DNA of 64,000 nt from CAWKGC01 sp963849005 (GCA_963849005.1 CAWKGC010000021.1:248001-312000); one strand, 5' to 3'; counted from the stretch's first letter, positions 50,663 to 63,064 are shown. Made by a program: numbers and translations. Notes: generated by a model from the letters alone, not told the origin.

Positions 50663-52514
50663 ATGACGCAAGACAAGGCGGTACGCTGGACGGCGGGCCT
50701 CGTCGCGATAGCGATGTCGCTCTACCATATGTGGACTACCGCGTTCGCACCGCCCGAGGCGATGATCTTTCGCGGTACCCACCTGCTGTTCGCGCTTGTG
50801 CTGGTGTTCCTCCTCCACCCGGTCTGGCGGGAGGCGGACGGCCGCCGGCGCCTCGTCTGGATACACCTGGTGATGATCGCTGCTTCGGTCGCGATGATCG
50901 GCTACATATTCCTCACCTACGAGAGCATCACCAACCGCATCATCTACATCGACGACCTCAACGCCTGGGACAAGACGATGGCGGCACTTGCCGTTGCGCT
51001 GGTGCTCGACGCCACGCGACGCATCATCGGCTGGCCCCTGCCGATCACCGCGCTCCTCTTCCTCGCCTACACCGTGTTCGGCACCGACATAAAGATGCAG
51101 GTGCTGCTGGAGCAGATGTACCTCTCCACCGACGGGATCTTCGGCTCGACACTGGGGGTGTCGGCTTCCTACGTGATCGTGTTCGTGCTGTTCGGCAGCT
51201 TCATGGAGAAGTCGGGCACAGGGAAGCTGTTCATGGACTTTGCCCTCGCCATAACCGGCCACACCGCGGGCGGCCCGGGCAAGGTGTCGGTGGTGAGCTC
51301 GAGCTTGTTCGGCACCATCTCGGGAAGCGCGGTGGCCAATGTGATGGTGGACGGCCCGATGACCATTCCGCTCATGAAGCGCACCGGCTTCAAGCCGGCA
51401 TTCGCCGCGGGCGTGGAGGCGACGGCGTCGACGGGCGGGCAGATCATGCCGCCGGTGATGGGCGCGGCAGCCTTTGTGATGGCCGAATCCCTGGCGGTGA
51501 GCTACTCCAGGTCACGGTCTGGGCGTGGATCCCGGCGCTGCTTTACTACGTTGCCGTGTTTGCCGCAGTGCACTTCGAGGCCAAGCGCGTGGGCCTGCTG
51601 GGCGTGCCGCGCTCTGAGCTGCCGCGAATGTCCCGCGTCCTTGCCGAGCGCGGGCACCTGTTCATCCCGATCATTTTCGTGTTCACCGGCATGACGCTTT
51701 CCTATTCCGCGCCGCTGTGCGCGCTGGTCGGGGCGCTGTCCTGCCTGCCGATCGCGCTGCTCAGGAAAACGACGCGCGGGGATATCCGCTGGATGAGCGT
51801 CATCGAGGCGCTCGAAGGCGGGGCGCGCGACGCGCTTGCCGTCGCCATGGCCTGCGCCTGCGCCGGCATCGTGATCGGCGTGATCTCGCTGACGGGGCTC
51901 GGAATCACGTTCACGCAGATGGTGGTGGCGTTGTCGCAAAACAGCCTTGTGCTCGCGCTCATGCTCACAGCTGTCGCGGGAATCGTGCTGGGCATGGGCA
52001 TGCCCACCACGCCGGCCTACATCGTCATGGTGTCGCTGCTCGTTCCCGCGCTGATCAAGCTGGGGGTGGTGGACGCCTGCGGCGCACATGTTCCGCTGTA
52101 CTTCGCAGTGCTCTCCGCGATAACGCCGCCGGTGGCGCTGGCCGTGTTCGCCGCGGCGGCGCTCGCGAAGGCCAACCTGTGGCGCGCGGGATGGGAAGCC
52201 GTGCGCATCGGCGCCGCCGGCTTCATCGTGCCGTTCATGTTCGTCTACGAGCCGGCACTTCTCATGATCGGCGACTGGCAGACCATCCTGCTCTCCACGA
52301 CGACCGCCACCATCGGTTGCGTGACGCTCGCCGCCGGGCTGTTCGGCTATCTCGCGCGTCCCTGCCTGGCGTGGGAGCGCGTCGTGCTCGTCGTGGCGGC
52401 GCTGTGCCTGATCAAGCCGGGTGGATCACCGATGCCATCGGAGTCGGCTTGCTCTGCGCTGTCCTGGCAAATCAGTTGCTGCTCGGCTCGCGACGGGCGA
52501 GCGTGGCGAAATAG
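50663..52514 (+). CDS. TRAP transporter fused permease, TAXI-associated (two frameshifts)
   Basis: DctQ-DctM fusion of about 617 residues with many helices. The N-terminal DctQ-like part (GLVAIAMSLYHMWTTAFAPP, THLLFALVLVFLLHPVWREA) is followed by the DctM-like part with FGSTLGVSASYVIVFVLFGS, FAAGVEATASTGGQIMPPVM and VAGIVLGMGMPTTPAYIVMV, plus PLYFAVLSAITPPVALAVFA. GTISGSAVANVMVDGPMTIP is a TRAP signature. Indels near 51510 and 52425 hide the joins; the C-terminus is DAIGVGLLCAVLANQLLLGS. ATG 50663 (GTG 50660 possible). It pairs with the upstream TAXI binding protein and is driven by a sodium or proton gradient. Confidence 0.92.
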
Positions 52515-52739
52515 TCGCGGCGGCTCCCTGCGGCTCCCTGCGGCCTCGCCAAGTGCCGCCGCCGGCCGGCCATTCGAGATTTCGGCCGACCCATGCGGGG
52601 CAAGCTGTGATAGCCTTATTTTTCCTGGCGGGTGGAGGGGTTCGGTTCCCGTTCGTCGATCTCCCCATGACACGTGCTGCACCTGTGCCGAAACTCGCCT
52701 TCGATCACCACAAGAATACTTATCCCCGGAGACCCCGCC

Positions 52740-53789
52740 ATGAAAGTTGTTGCCAAGTCACTCGCATTCGTTGTCGCCACCGCGTTTGCCGCTGCCCCCG
52801 CTCTTGCGCAGGAAACCGTGCGCTGGGGCGTCCCGATGGCCTTCGGCTCCAACCTTACCGCGCTGGGCGACACCATGCCCTGGGTGTCGGAGCAGTTGAA
52901 AAAGGTGTCCGGCGGCACGATCAACCTGCAGGTCTTCGAGCCTGGAAAGCTGGTGCCGGCGCTCGGCATTTTCGACGCCGTCTCAAGCGGCAAGGTCGAG
53001 GCCGGCTTCAGCTGGATGGGGTATGAGACCGGCAAGGTACCGGCGTCGGCGCTGTTCGGCGCCGTGCCCTTCGGCATGGAATCGCCGCAGTACGCCGCCT
53101 GGATGTACTTCGGGGGCGGCGACGCCCTGCTGAAGGAAGCCTTCAAGCCGCACAATGTCACCCGATTTCTGCGGCACGATCAGCCCCGAGGCGGCGGGCT
53201 GGTTCAAGAAAGAGATCAAGACGCCAGAGGACCTCAAGGGCCTGAAGTTCCGCGCCGCCGGGCTGGGCGGCAAGATCTACCAGAAGGTCGGCTCCTCGGT
53301 GACGTTGCTGCCCGGCGGTGAACTTTTCAGGCCCTGGAGAAGGGCGTGCTCGACGGCACGGAGTTCTCGCTGCCCACGGTGGATGACCAGCTCGGCTTCT
53401 ACAAGGTGGCCAAGAACTACTACCTTCCGGGCTGGCACCAGCCGTCCACCAACCAGTTTCTCTACGTGAACATTGCGGCGTGGGGCAAGCTCAAGCCGCA
53501 GACCCAGGCGCAGATCGAGACCACCTGCACGGCCGGCGTGATGATTTCGCTGGCCAAGGCCGAGGCCCTGCAGGGCGACATGCTGGCCAAGTTCAAGAAG
53601 GAGGGCGTCAAGCTGCACAAGTTCAGCAAGCCGATGCTCGACGCCTTCGCCAAGGCCTCGAGTGAAGTGATGGCGGAAGAGTCGGCCAAGGACCCGGTGT
53701 TCAAGAAGGTCTACGACAGCATGTCCGCCTTCCAGAACAAGAACCGGGAGTGGCACGACTTCGGCTACCTGCCGCGCGACTACAAGTGA
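52740..53789 (+). CDS. dctP: DctP-type TRAP solute-binding protein (frameshifts)
   Basis: Periplasmic binding protein of about 349 residues. Signal peptide VAKSLAFVVATAFAAAPALA, then ETVRWGVPMAFGSNLTALGD, FEPGKLVPALGIFDAVSSGK and VEAGFSWMGYETGKVPASAL. After shifts near 53160 and 53330: TISPEAAGWFKKEIKTPEDL, KGLKFRAAGLGGKIYQKVGS, VLDGTEFSLPTVDDQLGFYK and YLPGWHQPSTNQFLYVN. The FRxxGLGG arginine region anchors an organic-acid carboxylate. This binding protein belongs to the second, tripartite TRAP system and is followed by dctQ and dctM. Confidence 0.92.
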
Positions 53790-53830
53790 GCAGCCGCCGG
53801 AACCGCGGCGCCGTGCGCAAGGAGACCGAC

Positions 53831-54434
53831 ATGACCACCCCAGCGCACGGCGCCGCCCTGCCTGAGGCGGGCCCCTCGGGCATCGCGCTGCCCACCACCG
53901 CATTCTCGCGCGGCGCCGACCGCGTGATTTCCTGGTTCGGCGAGGCCGCGTCGGTCCTGTGGACCGTGCTGATCGCGGTGATCGTGGTGCAGGTGGTGGC
54001 GCGCTACGCGTTCGACAAGGGATCCATCATGATGGAGGAGCTGCAGTGGCACCTCTATGCCGTGGGCTTCATGCTCGGCCTCGCATTCACCGAGGTGCAC
54101 GAGCGCAATGTGCGCATCGACGTGCTGGCCGAACGATTCGCGCGGCGCACCAGGCTGTGGATCGAGTTCTTCGGCGTAACCTTGCTGCTGCTCACGTTCA
54201 GCTGCTTCATGACCTGGTACGCGGTGCCGTACTTCTTCACTTCGCTGCAGCTCAATGAAGTGTCTGCGGCGCCCGGCGGGTTGCCCTATCGCTGGTTCCT
54301 GAAGTCGTTCATCGTCACCGCCTTCGTGCTGCTGGCCCTTGCGGGCCTCAGCCGGTTGACCCGGGTCTGGGTGGCGCTGTTCGGCCGGCGATGGCGCTCC
54401 ACCGGACTGCGAAAGAAAAAAAAGGGGAGACCGG

Positions 54435-54437
<3 letters not shown>
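53831..54437 (+). CDS. dctQ: TRAP transporter small permease DctQ
   Basis: About 201 residues with four helices: FGEAASVLWTVLIAVIVVQV, LQWHLYAVGFMLGLAFTEVH, IEFFGVTLLLLTFSCFMTWY and LKSFIVTAFVLLALAGLSRL. EVHERNVRIDVLAERF is the DctQ hallmark. It ends in a Lys-rich tail encoded by an A8 run (RKKKKGRPA). The stop is missing in the given sequence, but re-inserting one A after the ATG at 54435 recreates ATGA, giving DctQ a stop and DctM its start at once. ATG 53831 follows AAGGAG. Confidence 0.9.
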
Positions 54438-55791
<1,354 letters not shown>

Positions 55792-55872
55792 CACCCCTGG
55801 GCTCGGCCGCTCGCCTGAGGCTGCCCGAAGCGTGCCGGGGCGCGCGTTGCGTGGCAACCGGGCAGGACCTGC

Positions 55873-56601
55873 TCAGCCGCGCTGCTTGAGGATTCCCGAG
55901 GTATGGCGTGACAGCCGGGTGCGCTGCCTGGCGTGCTCGTCGAAATTGGCCGGCGAGAGCCATTGCCGGAACGCCGCCTGCAGCGCCGGCCATTCCTTGT
56001 CGATGATCGCATACCACGTGGTGTCGCGGTTGCGCCCCTTGTCATCTGCGCCTGCCGGAACACGCCTTCGTAGGAGAAGCCTAGGCGTTGCGCCGCCGCG
56101 CGCGAAGGCGCATTGAGCGCGTTGCACTTCCACTCGTAGCGGCGGTAGCCGAGCGCGAAGGCGTTCTCCATCATCAGGGTACATCGCCTCGGTGGCGGCC
56201 GGCGTGCGCTGCAGTTGCGGCGACCAGGCTGATGTGGCCGACTTCGATCGTGCCGATGATCGCGGCGTCGATGCGGCAGGTAGCTCGTGACGCGGCGCTG
56301 GCCTGGTGGCCTTGTCGATGACGGCGTACCACACCGGGTCGCCTGGCTGGCCGCGGCGGCGTCCACCCAGGCGCGATAGTCCTTCAGCGAGGCGAACGGG
56401 CCGTAGCCCAGTAGGTCCAGATGCCTCCCCCGGCATCGGCGGCGTTGGCCGCGTGGAGGTCGGCTGCGTGCCTTTCGCCGTCCAGGCGCTCGAGCGCGCA
56501 GAAGCGTCCTTGCATCGCTTCGGCCGAAGGAGGCCGCGCGGCTTCCAATCGGGCACCGGAAGCCCGACCGGCTGGCCGAGGGAGTTCAATTCGTGTTCCA
56601 T
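55873..56601 (-). CDS. GNAT acetyltransferase, RimJ/RimL-like (frameshifts)
   Basis: About 240 residues. [20 protein letters not shown] and a following [20 protein letters not shown] segment match a GNAT subgroup that starts with a proline-rich strand pair. [52 protein letters not shown] and [30 protein letters not shown] form the acetyl-CoA and C-terminal core. The C-terminus is TSGILKQRG. At least four indels. It is transcribed with the next GNAT gene, five bases upstream. Members of this group acetylate small molecules or ribosomal proteins; the acceptor is unknown. Confidence 0.85.
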   Translation of the reverse strand: MEHELNSLGQPVGLPVPDWKPRGLLRPKRCKDASARSSAWTAKGTQPTSTRPTPPMPGEASGPTGLRPVRLAEGLSRLGGRRRGQPGDPVWYAVIDKATRPAPRHELPAASTPRSSARSKSATSAWSPQLQRTPAATEAMYPDDGERLRARLPPLRVEVQRAQCAFARGGATPRLLLRRRVPAGADDKGRNRDTTWYAIIDKEWPALQAAFRQWLSPANFDEHARQRTRLSRHTSGILKQRG

Positions 56602-56606
56602 GCGCC

Positions 56607-57060
56607 TCAGGCCTCCGGGTTGGTGATGACGTAGCGAAGGAACCCGCTGTGCGGCGTGTACTTGTCGTAGAGACCGCGCGCGCGATAATTGTTTTCCTTC
56701 GTGTCCCAGTACAGGCGCGACCATCCCTGCCTTTTCTTTCCGCCACCAGCCAGTCGATCATCTGCCTGCCCGTGCCCGCCGCACGAAGTTGGGGATCGAC
56801 GAAGAGGTCCTGCAGGTAGCACACCTGCTGAGTGTCGAGTGTTTTCGTGAAGGAGGTAGTTGGTCATGCCGATGACGCCGTCTCGATCGCGCTCGGCGAC
56901 GATGGCGCGAACGGTTGAGGCAGGGTCCATGATGCGCGTCCACGTGTGGCGCGTGATCGCCTCGACAGGCTCGCGCTCGTAGAAGCGGGTGTAGGCGTCC
57001 AAGAGTCGCGCCAGCGCGCCTCGTCGCGCGCCTCGATCCTGCGGATGGTCTCGCCATCAT
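56607..57060 (-). CDS. GNAT acetyltransferase (frameshifts)
   Basis: About 150 residues. ETIRRIEARDEARWRD, then AYTRFYEREPVEAITRHTWT, DGVIGMTNYLLHENT, VCYLQDLFVDPQLRAAGTGR (acetyl-CoA loop), QMIDWLVAERKGRD, then SRLYWDTKENNYRARGLYDK and YTPHSGFLRYVITNPEA. CYLQDLFV followed by RxxGxGRxM is the classic GNAT signature; the family is common next to transporters. The start ATG at 57060 (or 57057) overlaps the stop of the EamA gene (TCATGATGG on the minus strand), so the two are coupled. Three indels. Confidence 0.85.
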
Positions 57061-57951
57061 GATCCCCTCCGGGCCAGCCAGATTCCCGCAAGCACCACGG
57101 CGCCGCCGATGAATTGCGCCGGCCCGATCGCTTCGCCGAACAGCGCCAACGCGACCAGCGCAGCCACCACCGGCTGGATCAGCAGGCTCACCGAGGAGAG
57201 CGAGGCCGACAGGTGCGCGAAGGCGTAGGCATAGGGCCTGCCCAAGGATCTGCGAGACGAGGGCCAGCCCAAGAGCACCAGCCAGCCGGTGGCGCCCGCC
57301 GGCAGCATCGGCTGCGGCGACAGGAACGCGATCGGCAGCAGCTGATCGCGGTGATCGTTGTGCTCCACGCCATGATGCGCGCGGTGCCGGTGCCCGCGTC
57401 GCGCAGCGCCTTGATGGAAAGCATGTAGCCCGCGTAGAACACCGCGGTGAGCGCGCCCAGCGCATCGCCGATGAGCCGCGTGCCCCCGATCGAGAAGTTG
57501 GGGCCGACGAGGATGAACATGCCGGCGATCGCCGTGAACATGCCGACGAGGAAGGTACCGGTGACGCGGGTGCGGAAGAACAGCCACCCGGCGAGCGTGA
57601 CGAAGATGGGCGCCAGGTTCGCGAGCAGCGTGGAGTTGGCCACCGAGGTCCACATGATCGACCAGTGCCACACGCCCAGGTCGGCGGCGAAGAACAGTCC
57701 CGCGCCCGCCATCGCCCAGCGCGACCCCGGGGCCCGCCCGGCGCTTCCGCGGGCATGCGCCAGACCCACAACCAGAGCAGGGGCGCGGCGAGCGTCGTGC
57801 GCCAGAAGGCGCTGGCGACCGGGCCCGTGTCCGAGAGGCGCACGAAAATCGGCGCAAAGGCGATCGCGCAGCCGCCGGCCAGCAGGCACACGAACGCTAG
57901 AGTGGCGTGGCGATTGTCCGCTTCGGGCGCGATCGTGGCGGGGGAAGACAT
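57057..57951 (-). CDS. EamA/DMT-family membrane exporter (frameshifts)
   Basis: About 298 residues, ten helices in two EamA repeats. ATLAFVCLLAGGCAIAFAPI, FVRLSDTGPVASAFWRTTLA, APLLWLW, then GVWHWSIMWTSVANSTLLAN, LAPIFVTLAGWLFFRTRVTG, RLIGDALGALTAVFYAGYML and SQILGQALYAYAFAHLSASL, SSVSLLIQPVVAALVALALF, then GPAQFIGGAVVLAGIWLARR. Two or more indels near 57710, 57345 and 57250. It heads a three-gene minus-strand unit with two acetyltransferases; an exporter coupled to acetyltransferases suggests removal of an acetylated metabolite, which is inference. Confidence 0.88.
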
Positions 57952-57972
57952 GCGCCATTCGACCGAGGCGAG

Positions 57973-58138
57973 AAAACGGGGTCAGAGTGAGTTCCACGCT
58001 CCGGGGTCAGATCCCGATTCAAGCGCGCTGTCGCCAGCAGTCTCTCGCTGGTCCACGAATTCGGGCTCTGACCCCGGTTCTTTCGGAAAGGGCCTCTGAC
58101 CCCGTTTTCCGGGAAATGTACTCTGACCCCGTTTTCCT
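57973..58138. repeat. repeat family A cluster, degenerate
   Basis: Units ACGGGGTCAGAGTGAGTTCC and CCGGGGTCAGATCCCGATTC on the left, and reversed units GGGCTCTGACCCCGGTTCTT, GCCTCTGACCCCGTTTTCCG and TGTACTCTGACCCCGTTTTC on the right. The arms are less perfect than in other copies. They fill the gap between the EamA start and the 3-prime end of the next minus-strand gene. Confidence 0.8.
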
Positions 58139-58149
58139 CGTGACCCCGC

Positions 58150-58873
58150 TTACTGGAAACGGTTGGCCAGCCGATCGACGATCGCGCCACCCAGCCTGGC
58201 AAGGTGCTCGGCCACGGGAAGGCGCCGTCGCGCTCGGCCACCTTGATCACCAGTCCCTCGCTGCCGTAGGTGAGTTCCACGTGGCCGGCGAACGAGATCC
58301 CCGGCGTCGAGCCCTTCGGCCAGTCGAGCAGCAGCCTCTCCACCTCACGGTCGAAGACGCGCTCGCACAGCGTCCGGTCGCGGAGAGGAAGAGCACCACC
58401 TTGCGCAGGCGCGGATCGCGCGGCTCGACTTGCACGGCGTCGTGATAGAACGCGGTGAAGTTGTCGGCGTGCTTCTTGTTGAAGCTGGCTACGAGCGCGC
58501 CGGCGAACTTGATCGTCGCGCGCCCGGCGCCGCTCAGCAAGGCCACGCCGAGTTGGGGTGCACCGTGCACAGTTCCGCCCCACGCGCGGCAGCCCGGTCG
58601 CCGTGAATACCAGCCTCGGGTTGGAGGACGACGAGCCGGCGTCGAGATCGTAGTGCAAGGTCCAGGGCTCCCCGCCGGGTGAATGGCCGTGCATGCGCCA
58701 GCGGATGTCGCCGGACTCCTGCGATTCGAAGCGCCAGCCCAACGAGAGCGCACGATCGGCCGCGCGGGTGACGTTGCGCTTCTGCTTCTGCTGTCAGGCG
58801 CGATGATGGCGGATGAGGAAGGCGAAGAAGGCGACGAAGGCGCCGACGAGGCGATGGCGATCAGGGTTTCCAT
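58150..58873 (-). CDS. hypothetical protein with N-terminal hydrophobic segment (frameshifts)
   Basis: About 240 residues, assembled from three frames. METLIAIASS starts at ATG 58873 and leads, after repair, into a hydrophobic stretch ending LIRHHRA. LGWRFESQESGDIRWRMHGH, SPGGEPWTLHYDLDAGSSSS, NPRLVFTATGLPR, then GAGRATIKFAGALVASFNKK and HADNFTAFYHDAVQVEPRDP. The end is RTLCERVFDREVERLLLDWP, STPGISFAGHVELTYGSEGL and VAEHLARLGGAIVDRLANRF, with a stop at 58150-58152. I do not recognise a family. The pattern of beta-rich WTLHYDLD and HVELTYGSEGLVIKV strands suggests a lipid/hydrophobic-pocket or immunoglobulin-like domain, but this is a guess. Confidence 0.55.
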
Positions 58874-58932
58874 GGCAACGCGATTATGCCAAGCAGACCG
58901 TGTCCGCAGTCGGTCAAGGGTAAAATGTTGGG

Positions 58933-59525
58933 GTGAACAACGAGTTCCTCTCCGCCGTGGTGCTGCTCCTGCTGGTGGTCGACCCCTTCGGCAACGTGCC
59001 GATCGTGCCGGGCATGGTCGCGGGATCCGCCGCAGCGACGCGCCTGGGTGATCGCGCGCGAGTGCTTCATCGCCTATGGCCTGCTGCTCGCCTTCATGTT
59101 CGGTGGGCAGGGGCTGCTGCAGTTGATGCACCTGTCGGAAGCCTCCCTCTCGATCGCGGGCGGCGTGATCCTTTTCCTGATCGCGCTGAACTGGTGTTCG
59201 GCCGCGCCGAGGGTGCTTTCAGCGTCGAGGCGGCCGGGGAACCTTTCATCGTGCCGCTGGCCATACCCCTGATCGCAGGCCCGTCGGCGCTGGCCACCGT
59301 GATGCTGATGGCCACGCGAGATCCTTCGCGGATCGGCATGTGGGCCGGCGCGATCACAGTCGTCATGGCCTTCACCACGGTCCTGCTGGTGCTGGCCGAG
59401 CGCATCAAGGGCTGGATGGGCGACAAGGTGGTCAAGGCGATCGAGCGCCTGATGGGCCTCATCCTCACGACCATTTCGATCGAGACGTGCTCGAAGGCAT
59501 CAAGAAGTTCGTCCGGAGCCTCTGA
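58933..59525 (+). CDS. MarC-family integral membrane protein (frameshifts)
   Basis: About 197 residues, six helices. GTG 58933 gives NNEFLSAVVLLLLVVDPFGN and VPIVPGMVAGS; after a shift near 59040, IARECFIAYGLLLAFMFGGQ, GLLQLMHLSEASLSIAGGVI and LFLIALN; after another near 59195, GEPFIVPLAIPLIAGPSALA and TVMLMATRDP. The DPFGNVP and PLAIPLIAGPSA signatures are diagnostic of MarC/YchE/YhgN. An indel near 59490 gives the end LEGIKKFVRSL. The family's transport role is unresolved (E. coli MarC is not an antibiotic exporter). greB begins one base after its stop. Confidence 0.9.
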
Positions 59526-59526
59526 G

Positions 59527-60095
59527 ATGAGCAAGGCATTCACCAAGGAAGGCGAAGACAGCGACACCGACGAACTCGACCTCGAGTCGGCCGAGGAATC
59601 CCCCTGGCCGCGGGCGCCAAGAACTACATGACGCCGATCGGCTGGAAAAGCATGCGCGACGAGCTCACCCACCTCGTGAAGCACGAGCGCCCCGAAAGGA
59701 CCTCGGTCGTGTCGTGGGCCGCGAAGAACGGCGACCGCTCCGAGAACGGCGACTACCTGTATGGCAAGAAGCGCCTGCGCGAGATCGACCGGCGCATCCG
59801 CTACCTCACCAGGCGGCTGGAAAATGCCGAGGTGGTCGATCCGGCGACGCGCGAGGCGACCGACCAGGTGTTCTTCGGCGCCACCGTCAACTATGCCGGT
59901 GGCGATGGCGGGAAGACGACGGTGCGCATCGTCGGCATCGACGAGACCGACCTCACGCGCAACTACGTGAGCTGGACCTCGCCCATCGCCCGCGCCTCAT
60001 CAAGGCGCGCGAAGGCGACGCGGTGGCGCTGCACCAGCCCGACGGCAACGAGGAGATCGAGATCCTGGAGGTGAAGTACGAGGCGATCCCGATGA
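59527..60095 (+). CDS. greB: transcription elongation factor GreB (frameshifts)
   Basis: Rescues backtracked RNA polymerase by stimulating transcript cleavage. ATG 59527 gives MSKAFTKEGEDSDTDELDLE; after a shift near 59615, GAKNYMTPIGWKSMRDELTH, LVKHERPERTSVVSWAAKNG, DRSENGDYLYGKKRLREIDR and RIRYLTRRLENAEVV. The N-terminal coiled coil with GDRSENGDYLYGKKRLREID is the GreB signature (acidic tip D/E residues). The C-terminal FKBP-like domain has DQVFFGATVNYAGGDGGKTT, VRIVGIDETDLTRNYVSWTS and EGDAVALHQPDGNEEIEILE, then VKYEAIR after removal of one C. About 189 residues. Confidence 0.95.
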
Positions 60096-60163
60096 GCCTT
60101 TCGTTCCGTGAAGAGCGGGGTTGCGCCCAATTCCAAGTAGAATTTCGTTCGATCGGAGAAACG

Positions 60164-61195
60164 ATGTCCCATGTGAAGAGTTTGCTTTGCCTGCTCGCCG
60201 GGCTGGCGCTGTCCGTGGCGGTGCTGGCGCAAGACAAGCCTGCCGCGCCTTCTGCCAAGCCTGCCGCGTCGGCGTCGCCCGCCGCCAAGACCGCAACGGA
60301 CAAGCCCGTCCCCGGCGGCAAAGGCCGCCCCGGCGACTGCCCCTGCCGAGGCCGAGCCCGAACCGCCGCCGCGGCCCCGGGTGCCGCCCAAGAGCTACCT
60401 CTGGGAGGTGACCGGGCTCACCAACCGCGTGTACCTGTTCGGCACCATCCACGCCGGGAAGGACTCGTTCTATCCCTTGCCCGAGGCCGTCGAGCGCGCG
60501 TTCACGCAGTCGAAGGTGCTGGTGGTCGAGGCCGACATCACCGACGCGAAGGCGATGGCCGATTCCATGGTCGGCATGACCTATACGCCGCCGGACCGCC
60601 TCGACAAGAACATCAGCCGCGAAAGCTGGGAGCGGTTTCGCAAGCAGCTTGCCCGCTACGGCCTGCCCGAAGCCGAGATAGTGAAGTTGAAGCCCTTCAT
60701 GGCGGTGTCCCTCGTGGTGTTTTCCGAATGGAATGCGCTCGGCTACCAGCCGCAGTTCGGCGTCGATTCCTACCTGATCGAGCGCGCCAAGGTGGCGAAG
60801 AAGCGCATTGTCGAGATCGAAGGGGTGGCCGAGCAGACGCGCGTGCTCAATTCCTTCACCGACCCCGAGTTCAAGGCGCTGTTCGAGGCCACGCTTGAGG
60901 CGCTGGAAAGCGGCAAGAGCGGTGCGCAGATCGAGGCCATGGTGAAGTATTGGCAAGAGGGCAATCCCGAAGGCCTCCTCGAGGCGGCGAACCGCTATCC
61001 AAAGGGTCTCCGATGCTGATCGCCTTCGAGGAAAAACTGGTCTGGGATCGCCACGAGGCGATGGTGAAGAAGATCGAGGAGTACCTGAATGCCCGCGAGC
61101 CGTACTTCGTGGCCGTGGGCGGCCTTCACCTCGCCGGGCCGCGGGGCCTGCTGGAGATGCTGAAGGCCAGGGGCTTCGCCGTGCGGCAACTGTGA
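60164..61195 (+). CDS. TraB/GumN-family secreted protein (frameshifts)
   Basis: About 343 residues. Signal peptide LLCLLAGLALSVAVLA, then a Lys/Pro/Ala-rich linker (DKPAAPSAKPAASASPAAKT), shifted near 60325. The domain begins SYLWEVTGLTNRVYLFGTIH, AGKDSFYPLPEAVERAFTQS, KVLVVEADITDAKAMADSMV and QFGVDSYLIERAKVAKKRIV, ending, after a shift near 61000, in EYLNAREPYFVAVGGLHLAG, PRGLLEMLKARGFAVRQL. The LFGTIH and VGGLHLAG histidine motifs define the TraB/Tiki-related metal-dependent family. It is likely a periplasmic metallopeptidase or hydrolase; the substrate is unknown. Its TGA overlaps the GTG of the next gene. Confidence 0.88.
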
Positions 61196-62886
61196 GCGCT
61201 CGGCCGATGGCGCCCCGAAGCGGCGGCCAGCTGCTTGTCGATGCGCTGATCGGCCACGGCGTGGACCTCGCGTTCGGCGTGCCGGGCGAGAGCTACCTCG
61301 CGGTGCTCGACGCGTTCCACGAGCGCGCGGGACGCGATCCGCTTCATCGTCTGCCGCCACGAGGCGGGTGCGGCCAACATGGCGGAGGCCTACGGCAAGA
61401 CTCACCGGACGCCCGGCATCTGCTTCGTCACGCGCGGGCCGGGCGCGACCAACGCCGTCGATCGGCGTGCACACGGCGTTCCAGGATTCCACGCCGATGA
61501 TCCTGTTCATCGGCCAGGTGGGCAGCGACTTCGCCGAGCGCGAGGCCTTCCAGGAAATCGACTACCGGCGCATGTTCGGCCCGATGGCCAAGTGGGTGGC
61601 GCAGATCGATCGCGCCGAGCGCGTTCCCGAGTTCATGTCGCCGCGCCTTCCACCCGGCGGCATCGGGCCGGCCGGGGCCGGTGGTGCTCGCGCTGCCCGA
61701 GGACATGCTCACCGCCACCGCCACGGTCGCCGACGACCGCGCTACCAGGCGTGCAGGCGAATCCCTCCGAGGACGGATGTGCGCGCGCTGCGCGCGCTGC
61801 TCGCAGGCAGCCGAGCGCCCGCTGCTGGTCGTCGGCGGCGGCGTGCTGGGACGCAAAGCGCGTGCGACGACATCCGCCGCTTCGCCGAGGCCAATGCGCT
61901 GCCGGTGGGCTGCGCGTTCCGCTACCAGGACCATTTCGACAACGCCCATCCCAACTACGCCGGCGACATCGGCATCGGCATGAACCCGAAGCTGGCGCAG
62001 CGCGTGCGGGACGCCGACCTGCTGCTCGTGGTCGGCGCGCGGCTGGGCGAGATGACCACCGGCGGCTACACGCTGGTCGAATCCCCCGTGCCGAAGCAGA
62101 AGCTGGTCCACGTCCACGCGGGCGCGGAGGAGCTCGGCCGCGTCTACCAGCGGCGAGCTGCTGATCAATGCCGGCATGCCGCGAGTTCGCGGCCGCGCGG
62201 CGATGCGCCGCGGTCGACGGCCGCGCTGGGCGGCGTGGCGCGGAATCGGCGCGCGCCGACTACGAGGCCTGGCACGCACGCCGCGAGCCCCCGGGCGCGT
62301 TCAGATCTGGCGACGTGATGGCCGCACTCGCGCGCGCGCCTGCCGCCCGACGCGATCATCACCAACGGCGCCGGCAATTACGCCGCGCTGGGTGCACCGC
62401 TTCTATCGATACACCGGCTGCCGCACGCCCAGCTCGCGCCGACCAGCGGCGCGATGGGCTACGGCGTGCCCGCGGCGGTCGCGGCGAAGCTCGCTGCATC
62501 CCGAGCGCAGCGTGGTGTCGCTTCGCCGGCGACGGCTGCTTCCTCATGAACGGGCAGGAACTCGCCACCGCGGTGCAGTACGGCGCCAACGTCGTCTTCA
62601 TCGTCGTCAACAACGGCATGTACGGCACCATCCGCATGCACCAGGAGACGCGAGTATCCCGGCCGCGTCAGCGGCACCGACGCTCGGCGAACCCGGACTT
62701 TGCCGCGCTGCGCGCGCGCCTTCGGCGCGCACGGCGAATGGTCGAGGACACCGCGCAGTTCGCGCCGGCGTTCGAGCGCGCGCTTCGCCGCCGGCAAGCC
62801 CGGCGCTGATCGAGATCCGGATCGACCCGCAGGCGATCACGCCCAACACCACGCTCGACGCGATCCGCAGTTCCGGTCGGGGCTGA
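61192..62886 (+). CDS. thiamine-diphosphate-dependent enzyme, acetolactate-synthase/decarboxylase type (many frameshifts)
   Basis: About 560 residues. SGGQLLVDALIGHGVDLAFG, VPGESYLAVLDAFHERAG, then RFIVCRHEAGAANMAEAYGK, THRTPGICFVTRGPGATNAV and HTAFQDSTPMILFIGQVGSD, FAEREAFQEIDYRRMFGPMA. The pyrimidine-binding glutamate is in CRHEAGAANMA. The pyrophosphate domain has GAMGYGVPAAVAAKL, SVVSFAGDGCFLMNGQELAT and VVFIVVNNGMYGTIRMHQET, the GDG-x-NN metal motif. It is AHAS-like, but AHAS, oxalyl-CoA decarboxylase, sulfoacetaldehyde acetyltransferase and others share these motifs; no ilvH partner gene is adjacent. Ten or so indels. GTG 61192 overlaps the previous stop. Confidence 0.87.
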
Positions 62887-63064
62887 AACAGGCGGGGTCG
62901 GCAACGTCGACTGACCGTTGCAACATATCGGGACCGCCGCAAGCACGGCTGCCGCCGCTACCCGCGTGGCGCGCTGGCGGCATACCGGACAGCGCCTTTG
63001 CGCTATAGTCATCAACCGGCCGCCCAAAGTCCGGACCTTGCGCCCTGCGCCCCGGCCCGCCTTC

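Noticed and set aside
61192..62886. Calling the ThDP enzyme acetolactate synthase (ilvB)
   Set aside because: The motifs are shared by several ThDP families and no small regulatory subunit gene is adjacent, so a specific symbol is not supported.
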